DNA of 64,000 nucleotides from Nautilus pompilius (Eukaryota > Mollusca > Cephalopoda > Nautilida > Nautilidae), in NCBI GenBank assembly GCA_018389105.1, contig JACATO010001715.1:20633-84632 (forward strand), in the 5' to 3' direction. Both the position numbers and the translations under genes were made by a program. Below the pieces are notes generated by a model. The model was not told the DNA's origin, did not search any database, and worked only from the letters and a program-made list of their open reading frames with translations. Below are positions 56,072-64,000 of this stretch, piece after piece. Numbering within the stretch: position 1 is the first letter of the stretch; each line of letters opens with the position of its first letter.

Positions 56072-56077
56072 TTTATT
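56072..56077 (-). promoter_or_regulatory. Possible polyadenylation signal of the EF-hand gene
   Basis: AATAAA on the minus strand, 243 bp beyond the stop codon. It is a canonical signal, but it lies within or beside a family A repeat. Confidence 0.3.
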
Positions 56078-56104
56078 GCATTCGCCAAAGTTCTCAGTCG
56101 TCCT

Positions 56105-56285
56105 TCTCTCCGCACTGGACGACAAGTCGTCTTTACTTCGTCGCTAATGACCGACACAAAGAGCCTGACATCATCGCGCTTCACAAACTTGATTCGGACG
56201 TGGTATCTTCCGCCAGACGGCGCAGCTGGTAAATGTCAGTCGGACAATAAGGATGAAGTAAAGATGAAGTTTCATCCATTGTAAA
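56105..56285. mobile_element. MITE family A copy in the 3' flank of the EF-hand gene
   Basis: AAGTCGTCTTTACTTCGTC at 56122 and GATGAAGTAAAGATGAA at 56254 are inverted repeats. GTGGTATCTTCC in the centre matches the ATACCACGT core of other copies. Confidence 0.5.
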
Positions 56286-56319
56286 AAAAAAAAAAGAAAT
56301 GTTCCGTTGATCATCATTA

Positions 56320-56381
56320 TTAGGCGATAGAGATCTTCACCCACTGGATAACAAACTCGGCGGTAGTGATCTGGCCGTCAT
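56320..56381 (-). CDS. EF-hand gene exon 5 (last)
   Basis: Acceptor tatttcag, phase 1 entry. It completes EF loop 4 and ends AEFVIQWVKISIA with TAA. Confidence 0.85.
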
Positions 56382-59080
56382 CTGAAATACAATAAAAAGC
56401 AAAGTGAAAAGACGACCAGAAGTCTATTCCCTATTAGTTTTTGGCTTCTTTGCCCCCTGATTTATAATTCTTGATCACCTCTGCGAATAACCTTACATAA
56501 AAATGCAAATTAAAAAATTCAGATGTTTTCCCTGGACTAAGAATGTACTGATAATATTTTTCGTGAAATGTATTCTATGTAATAAATTACTGCTAGCCAC
56601 GTCTTGTTCTCGCAGTACAGCTATTTGCGCTGCTTTCGTTGTCTAATTAAAGCTTTAATTGGTATCTTATAAAATATTTAGGTTATGCAAGATTATGCAA
56701 AAATTATACCAAGCTAAAATCGATGCTTATTGTTTTGGATGTAGTTATTTCCTGCCAATCACTTGGTTCAAGAGTAGTATCTGAACACATTATGAAACAC
56801 TGATGTGATTCATTAAAGAAAATTAATGAATATTTACTGACACAGATGAACCTTACATTGGGTTTATTAAAACTTTAAAGATGTCTCTCTATGTAATGAT
56901 TTTCAGTAAGAACACATCGATCTTCGATTACGTAGTAAACTTCCACTAATAAAGGTTGATTTATAAGCGGAATTTTTTAAAAGATTTTTACAGGTATGAC
57001 GTCATCCACAGCACTATTTGTACGGTTTATTATCAGTACAAGTATATAGATGCTCTCGACCATCACAGTTTACGTTACATACCATCCCTATCGAAGTATT
57101 TCTCCACAGCATGGAAATCAGGTACAGGAGTCAGCTTTTGGTCTCCGTTGACATCAAAGTTGTAGAAGAGGTTAACACCATGATTTAAGGGCCCAAAACC
57201 ATCCGCCATCCATTTTTTGATGAATTCCGCTTGACGCACTTCTTTATCTCCTGAACATAAGAAAGCTCCATAAGATCATTTACACCGCGTAATTGCAAAG
57301 TTATTACTTTCTTTAGCTAATTAGTTTTCTAAAGTTTATTTGGTGACTAGTAAAATCAGTCACGGTAATAGGTTCACTGTCGTCAGACAAAGGTAACCAA
57401 AACTATTCCACTATCATATAAACTTAATATTGTAGTTACAGTGCAAAACGAATTTTTACCTTTAAAAAGTCAATTTAATTTTATATTCATATAGCCTTTA
57501 TACTAAATACCCTTCACGTACTTAAAAAAACCAGTTATCTTGACTGATGCAATAATTTGACCCCGACTCTATATTTATTGGCCAATTATTGTTAGGAAAT
57601 ACACAGAAGTAAAAAAAATGTGTTACAACTTTTGTCATACGAGTCTTCCAATCAAAATATCCTTCTGGTATATCTGAATATTTCATTGCAGAATCCAAAA
57701 CCAATAATATATGCCCACTTAAAGGATAAATTCGGAATTATGTCGTGTGTTACAATAATTCCGACGACCGCTGTATATTGATTTTTATAGTGAAACTCGC
57801 AGTAAAAATGAACACTGGGTTTACTTCCAAAACATTAACCCTTCGCCGCACCGATTTCTAGGTTTCGTCTTAGCTTAGAATGGTTGCTGTGAGAGACAAG
57901 ACGACGTCTTTGATTATGCTAGGTCGCTCAAGGGGACAGCCAGCGCCCGTCAGTTCGGTTTTTAAGTGCTTCATGCCGGCACCGCCGGTAAAATTATCCG
58001 ATTCTTGCAAGCCCGAACAATCCGATACTTTAGCCAGTTTAGAGTCATGGCTCTAAATATCTCTACCTGTGGATTTCTATGACTCATTGATTTATCGTGC
58101 AGAACGCATCCCGATCAAAACCAGGGTTACCATCCTCCCGCCCCTCCACTCGTTTTTATTTAACACGCCAATCTCCTCTCTCCGCATCTGTCGAATCTCT
58201 TCGCTGGCCTCTACTATTTTTTTTTTTACAGAAACAGTGCGCTCCCCTGTTTTTCAGTCGTCCGGTGTAGAACTAAAGTCCCTTTACTCCCGCTTTACCG
58301 TAAACTAGAGCAACATTCATAAAGTTCATTTTTTTCTTTTTTATAAAAAAAAAAAATATTTACCCAAAATATTGTAAATGACTTCTTAGAAGTCCGGAGA
58401 AACCGTTAATGTTTAATAATGTATATGATCCAGCTACGTTCCAGATGTTTAATCACGACTTCATTATGGTTATTTACAGTTAACGTTACTGGGCTGGCTG
58501 TTGTCAATGGAGTCGATTGTAGCTCATCCATATGTTTAACTAGGAACTGCTGGCTCTGTAACAACTGAATCGTGTAGCAACCAGCCTCGGTCTCCCACAA
58601 ATCTCCACGTTTATATCAACTCCCTCCTTTAAGTGCATGACCGAGTAGTTTTTCATTTCCTCTAGCTGCATAAAAGAAACCGAGACACTGGCTTCTAAGT
58701 GCCAAGCCACGATGTCTGGGTACACGAAATACGAAACGGTTTTCTGCGGCCCGAAATTAGAAGTGCTCAAAGCAACAGTGGGTTTTATTTCCTTGTTGTT
58801 GTTGTTTTTTTTTTCTTATGAGCTTATAGGTTATTACCGTCTTCATCAAAAGTGAAGAGTGCTCCGTGGAACTCTGGGTAGGTCAGGATGCTGTTGTTGT
58901 TGACGTCGGCGAGATGGAATAGCTTTCTCGCCTCTGGGCTGTCGTCGATGGTTATTCCCGGCCTGCAGCTGGTAACAGAAAGACCAATAAGAACAGCTGA
59001 AAATTCTCCGCAACGCCAGGCTACTGGCACCGGTCTAACTTCGAAACAGTACGACAATAGCGCTACAGAAAAAACGCTAA

Positions 59081-59164
<84 letters not shown>

Positions 59165-59316
59165 ACCACACAAGATGTCTGTATAAAAAGAAAAAAATAT
59201 ATAAATTATAAAGAATAATGATTAGAATGTGACAAACGAATATTATAAGAGTACACGTACAGGATGAAGGTGAAAGAAGTTGCGAGAATCAACAAGCCGT
59301 ACTTCATCTGGGCCAT
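56320..59316 (-). CDS. Small secreted protein with four EF-hands (four coding exons)
   Basis: Exons 59316-59261, 58962-58838, 57250-57083 and 56381-56320 (minus strand) join with intron phases 2, 1, 1 into a 136-residue protein ending in TAA. MAQMKYGLLILATSFTFIL is a signal peptide, so the product is secreted or lumenal. Four calcium-binding loops follow. Loop 1 is DVNNNSILTYPE. Loop 2 is DEDGDKEVRQAE. Loop 3 begins DVNGDQKLT, with Pro at position 12 where Glu is normal. Loop 4 is DRDDDGQITTAE, which is canonical. Loops 2 and 4 each span an intron. It resembles the small secreted EF-hand proteins common in molluscs. The exact role, such as calcium buffering or biomineral matrix, cannot be told from sequence. 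Confidence 0.88.
56382..57082 (-). other. EF-hand gene intron 4
   Basis: A 701-bp intron with gtatgt donor and tttcag acceptor. No repeat recognised. Confidence 0.7.
57083..57250 (-). CDS. EF-hand gene exon 4
   Basis: A 56-codon exon, phase 1 in and out, between gttcag and GGGATG|gtatgt. It encodes the end of loop 2, helix EFIKKWMADGFG, loop 3 and the start of loop 4. Confidence 0.88.
57251..58837 (-). other. EF-hand gene intron 3
   Basis: A 1.59-kb intron carrying a family A fragment near 58225-58305 (CAGTCGTCCGGTG...CTTTACTCCCGC) and a family B fragment near 58495-58610 (TATGTTTAACTAGGAACTGC then CTGTAAC, TAGCAACCAGCCTC). No other exon seen. Confidence 0.6.
58838..58962 (-). CDS. EF-hand gene exon 3
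   Basis: Acceptor cagctgcag, phase 2 entry. Donor GACG|gtaata, phase 1 exit. It encodes PGITIDDSPEARKLFHLADV, EF loop 1, EFHGALFTF and the start of loop 2. Confidence 0.88.
59084..59173. repeat. (CT)n followed by (CA)n microsatellite in intron 2
   Basis: About 70 bp of CT with one CAC interruption, then CA. It lies inside the 298-bp intron 2 of the EF-hand gene, so it makes up nearly a third of that intron. Confidence 0.95.
59261..59316 (-). CDS. EF-hand gene exon 2: start codon and signal peptide
   Basis: The ATG follows the acceptor ttctttgcag with no untranslated base between. It encodes 18 codons plus two bases, ending ATCCT|gtacgt. It is a compact n-region MAQMKYG plus hydrophobic core. 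A second ATG, codon 4, is in frame. Confidence 0.85.
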
Positions 59317-62100
59317 CTGCAAAGAAAGTTACAATTTGAGAAAAGTATGGTCTACAAGAATCAGAATATTAGTTAACTCCAAACCCTTTCAGTTGTTTTA
59401 CTTAGTGATTCTGATTTAAGCGAATAAACAATGAAGCAAATAGAACTTTGGCGAGTCAGATCAATATGTATTTTCATTTCCTTTAACTGGTCAAAAGGTC
59501 GGTTGTGATCTCCCTGGCAAACACAATTCTGAAAAACTCTTATTAAATCAGGATAAAATTGGCATCAATCGCAGTAACTATGGAAACTATTTTAATTCTG
59601 TTGGCCGAGTAAAACTATCAGTGGTTGATTTTTTCTAATTTCCAATAGTTATAAATTATAGCTAATTCTAATTAATTCCATAGCAATGCAGGAATTATGC
59701 TGGCTTTTACGGCCAACAAAGCAAATTGTATGACGCTTGAATTTGAAAAGATGCATTTTCATTTATTTCTTCGCTTTCTCTTCTTTCTCTGAAATACGTC
59801 ATAGAAACAATAACAAGAACGATAACTCAGTTAGCACCTTGTGAAGTCAAGCGTCTCGAGTTTAAAGTCTGATGTTTTGTTTTGTTGTTTGTTTTTTTGT
59901 TTTTTTATACAATAATTTTGTTTTAAACGAATTTTAATCTCAAGACGACAGCTGTTTGGCCTTCATACACCTGGTCGGCTACACACCTTCCTCTGACCAG
60001 TTGTCCGATTTTTGGATGTTAGGGCAGCAGCCGGAACACAGTTATTAAAAGCATCTAAGAATCTCGGTATTCTACCTTTTACTTAAACGTTTCTCATTTA
60101 AAAGGGGAAATACGGATTCTCAGTTAGGGCGTTAGACAATTCGGTTAACCGCTGCGGATATCGGAACTCAAAGGAAATTCTGGGATGAGTTACACAAAAG
60201 GTGGCTTCATTTATTTGCTTTTACAGTTTTTAATTTAATAATAAAATAACCAACCTTACGAGCCGTTTGTCCTTCCTGCTGTCATCAATTAACAGTTATC
60301 CGTATCGATAATCATGATTTAAGTTTGGTCAGACCTACTAATAATGCACATTTCATGTTCTTACAACGTGGGATTTGATAATTAGCCCAAAGTTTCTCTT
60401 TTAAAAGTCGTTGCAGGACGCTGACTCAAAGTTTACCATATGCTAGATTTTGGAAAAGTAAAGAAGCGGATCTTATTTACCATCTGCTGTGTGAAGTTAA
60501 TTTTAAAGTGTGGGAAAAACCTTCAAACTAATATAAATTCCATAATCGATGATAGCGCAGTTCCACTTATCTGCGTGTTATTTACCACGAAGCTAGAAAT
60601 ATATATAAGAACCAAAATATCCCATGTTCGGTTTATTGTGACGATTACCAACTTTACAACCTTTTAATGTTTCCCTCTGTAAACCGAGAGAACGAAACAA
60701 CTCGTCGACATTTGTCTTGCCTTTTAAATGTCTTAATCAGATCTACCATTGTTCAAAGTGGGAATTTTAAATTTCTCTAATCGCTTCAAACAACTAAGAT
60801 CTTTCATCCCCCGAAAAACATTCCCGGTCACAGTCTTTGCACTTTCCCCAGACCGTTAACAACTGAAGAACGCCAAGCTTGGAATCCATTCTCTCGAAAC
60901 CCGATCCAACGGAAGTTTAAACTCATCTCTCGTTTAGATACAATTCAGGGATCAGGAAATCAAAATATCTAATAATAGTCGACAAGATTTTTTGGGATAA
61001 ATGGCGAAATATCCACATGAAAGTAGCAACATCGAAATACAGAATGATTTAAATTGCACAAAAAATTGGCATTTTATCCCTCTTCGGACTATAAATATAT
61101 CTTCAACACTAAAATGGATGTCAGGTGAAGATGAAATAGACAAATTCAGTTGGTTGTTTCTTAAATACAGAGTAAAAATATATATATCAAATAAGGTTTT
61201 TATATCAATATTAGCTTTTCATTAACTTGAACTCTTCGTATCCCACGTTATATTTTACCATACTTACACAACCTGGCCCAGCCTTGTCAGTATTTGTGTG
61301 AGTTGGCCCAACACTCGTAATACAAAATACCTGAGGGTCAGAGATTTTTCATTATAAAGGGTAATGTATATTAACGAGGACGGTACTTGAATCACAGCCC
61401 ATATGGCTCAATCTGTGCTTAGTAATACAGAGTTGTTAGGGGTTAAGAAAAAAGGGAACATTTTTAAAGAACGAAACACAACAAAAATACTGAATAGAAA
61501 GATATAAGGAAATATATTCTCAAAATCAATTAAATTAAAAACAAAGATCAAAATGCTAAGTTTTCGAAGATTTTCAGTTATTTGTTGTTGCTTGTTCGTA
61601 TTTACGCTATTGCTATTATGTTTGTTCTTCGTAACTTGTTCGCCTTTATGGTTTAGGTTTCTTTGTTCTTGAAAGAGTCAATATATAGTGAAAGTGAACT
61701 TCTAACAGTTGTTTGCTTAAATAAGAATTCTCATAAAACTGACAGCTGGTTGGTCAAAAACCCAAAATTTTCCTTAAAATTTGGACTAATAACATTTGTG
61801 GAATTGTGCTATCTGCTTTAAAGTATTAATGGGAACAAAAAGACGAATATATTATTATTATTAAAATCTCCGAAAAGTGATGGTTCATTGCAGTATACAA
61901 CTGCAAACTTCTTCCAAGGATCAAAGAGTTGTAGCGCATTCCAAGCACTGAAGATCTTTTATCCAGATGCTCTCGTCTCTTTCTACGTAATCTTCATGTT
62001 TTTCCATCATTGCCCCCTAAGGCTCCGCTCACAACTGGTGTCACTTCTACTCTAACTTTCTAGAATTTTAAAATTTCTACCTTTAAATCTCGGTACTTCA

Positions 62101-62104
<4 letters not shown>

Positions 62105-62143
<39 letters not shown>

Positions 62144-62166
62144 TCTCTCTCTCTCTCTCTCTCTCT
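62105..62166. repeat. (CT)n microsatellite
   Basis: About 60 bp of CT with two short interruptions. Confidence 0.95.
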
Positions 62167-62277
62167 GATGTTATGTCTGTGGATCAAGCTACGTATCTTA
62201 TCCCATCTTTGCTTTCTTGTTGGTCTTGTCACGCATACTATGAGCCAGGACTTCTTTGTCTTCTTTTACCAAAACTC

Positions 62278-62412
<135 letters not shown>

Positions 62413-63017
62413 ATGCGAAAGTCCCAAAGAAAAATGCTTAATATACTTAATTACGAAATGTCAACTTTATTTTTCTTCTGTTTTGTAATATTCTTTGCGA
62501 TGATTTTGTTGAACTACTTACATTAAGCCCATAAAATACTTTGAAAGGCGCCTTAGTTTATTATAATCTTAGTTTTTCATTAATTAATCTTAGATATTTA
62601 GTATTCCTTTTTAAAGTTTTAGCCAAACTTTCCTTTTCCTGTACTGTAACTATATATAAATCCTAATTTTTTTACTACCTTTGGTTTGGACTGTAAAAAA
62701 TTGTTTCACCTACAGCGTAGGTTAGGGGAGAATCACGACTCTGCAGATGACGAAGTTCTTCTAACGCTGTCATTACTTTGTGTAGCATCCCCGAATATCG
62801 CAGTCGGAGCGACTAGGGGACGATAAACCATAGATATATTCTCACATTTCTGGTAGGTAATACGTCAGTATTGCGATAGTATTCGGGTCACAGTCATGTT
62901 CCAGATGTTCTAGGAAGATCGTAATAGAACCCATCGCCCTGACTTATCCCTAATCATTGGCGACGTCTATACTTTCGGTATTTCAGGTGTACCGCGGGAA
63001 GAAAGCTCAGTACCTAC

Positions 63018-63044
63018 CTTTGTCGGTCCGTGGAGCAGGAGAAC
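63018..63044 (-). other. Predicted 5' non-coding exon of the EF-hand gene
   Basis: Minus-strand CCACGGACCGACAAAG|gtaggtac gives a strong donor at 63017. The start is placed about 30 bp from the TATA box. The exon would splice directly onto the ATG at 59316. Confidence 0.5.
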
Positions 63045-63060
63045 GGTTAGGCGAGGAGAG

Positions 63061-63074
63061 CACGTGACTTTATA
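63061..63074 (-). promoter_or_regulatory. TATA box with adjacent CACGTG
   Basis: CTATAAAG on the minus strand (TATAAAG at 63068-63074) stands 50 bp upstream of a good splice donor and in the right orientation for the EF-hand gene. A CACGTG palindrome follows directly (63061-63066). Promoter assignment is inferred from position. Confidence 0.5.
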
Positions 63075-64000
63075 GCTCAGGCGCTACGTGGTGGACGAGT
63101 GGAGAAGTAAATGGCTGAACACGCGCCTCCGACAACTGAGATAATCTTGCCGAACTAATTTTTATCTCGATTTTTTTTTTTTTTTTTATTATTATTTTTT
63201 TTCGCTTTCACGGAACTAAGAAAACTGATAAGTGACTGACTGAAGTGAAGGAAAACGATGTGATTTCGAATATTATAAAGAGAGGTTAAGGCAATGCTGG
63301 GTGATTAGGAGTTTTGGGCGGGTGGCATCTACATCACTACTAGTGGCCATGAATGCAAATTAGCTAAAATTCCAGCGCAGTAAAAATATTAGAACGTATT
63401 ATCTTGTTAGCATTAAAATTGTTAGAATAGATTACGGGTAAAGAAGAAAAAAAAACAACTGGTGACAGTATTTAATCAAGTAAAGGACCGTCTATCCTCT
63501 GGAAGCCGTTACGTGAACATTTTCCTCCTTATAGATACTAAACCAAACTGGTTAATGGTTAGTTGACCACAGTTCGTTTGCCATCTTCTCTGTTTCCGCT
63601 AAAATGGATAGTTTTACCAAAATGTCATAATCAAAGAAATCTCTGCCGCCACAGAAATATTCCGACTAACAATGGCCAGACTGCGTAAGATTTTGAGGAA
63701 ACGTTTCTCGATATAAACTAAAATGTACGTCATAGTGGCTCAGTCTTAGTCTTCTTATTTTGTTAGGAACGTCGACATCCTGTAGAGGAGATCGAAGTTG
63801 TTCACCTAGATAATTTGTGAAATGAAAGATGAAAGTTATTCAAAGCGATTAGTAGAACTTAAACTTCCTAGGTATTTTGCTACAGAACTCACTTCAGTAT
63901 CCGACACAGAGTTAGTACCTTTTTTTGTCACAAGTATAACGACGTGTTGTATAGTGAGTTGTTTTCAGTATATATCAAGATGCTGTAGACAGCTGAACGA
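63075..64000. other. Upstream flank of the EF-hand gene
   Basis: AT-rich sequence with a poly-T tract near 63175. No gene or repeat recognised. Confidence 0.6.

Larger units (their letters stand above)
54792..56319. other. Sequence between the satellite and the EF-hand gene
   Basis: Holds a family B palindrome and, next to the gene end, a family A palindrome. No gene seen. AATAAA on the minus strand at 56072-56077 may be the polyadenylation signal of the EF-hand gene. Confidence 0.55.

Noticed and set aside
58824-59171. 115-residue minus-strand frame starting in a CT repeat
   Set aside because: Only its C-terminal part is real coding sequence (EF-hand exon 3). The first part is intron and microsatellite read-through, and a proper signal-peptide exon with consensus splice sites lies upstream.

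Overview
This is a eukaryotic, clearly metazoan, nuclear window: AT-rich, dominated by introns, transposons and short repeats, with only two host genes that I can support. The intron-rich gene structure, the GT-AG splice sites, the CUB and EF-hand families and the mixture of Tc1, pogo, hAT-type, SINE-like and Polinton/Maverick elements all fit an invertebrate. I lean towards a lophotrochozoan, perhaps a mollusc, but that is inference.

Layout. Positions 1-972 hold the 3' part of an apparently intact Tc1-type (DD34E) transposon, followed by a decayed Tc1 element on the other strand (1582-2955). From 4408 to 30960 on the plus strand runs a chain of coding exons whose intron phases fit. It encodes a single-pass membrane receptor-like protein: the end of one CUB domain, a complete second CUB domain, a Ser/Thr-rich stalk, a transmembrane helix, a basic stop-transfer segment and a cytoplasmic tail ending in an NPLY-containing exon. 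Its 5' exons lie outside the window or were not recognised. The introns carry simple repeats, a 61-bp tandem repeat, a Tc1 relic, a pogo relic, tRNA-derived SINE-like sequence, several long perfect inverted repeats and at least three families of short palindromic (MITE-like) elements.

From about 37 to 49.9 kb lies a very AT-rich, heavily mutated Polinton/Maverick-type element. I recognise remnants of protein-primed family B DNA polymerase (+), retroviral-type integrase (-), packaging ATPase (+), minor capsid, major capsid, a possible pX-like protein and an adenovirus-type cysteine protease (all +). It was later hit by other insertions: a GC-rich segment inside the polymerase, a transposon-associated repetitive gene at about 43-44.3 kb, and two related 302-307 bp hAT-type MITEs. 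These MITEs lie in opposite orientations, each with a perfect 8-bp target duplication, one in the minor capsid gene and one in the protease gene.

From 52.9 to 54.8 kb is a 49-bp satellite array of roughly 38 units. From 56320 to 63074 on the minus strand is a compact five-exon gene for a secreted protein of 136 residues with four EF-hands. It has a TATA box, a short 5' non-coding exon spliced directly to the ATG, and four coding exons. No rRNA gene, CRISPR array or bacterial operon is present.

The two host genes have no visible functional link. The mobile elements explain most of the sequence between and within them.
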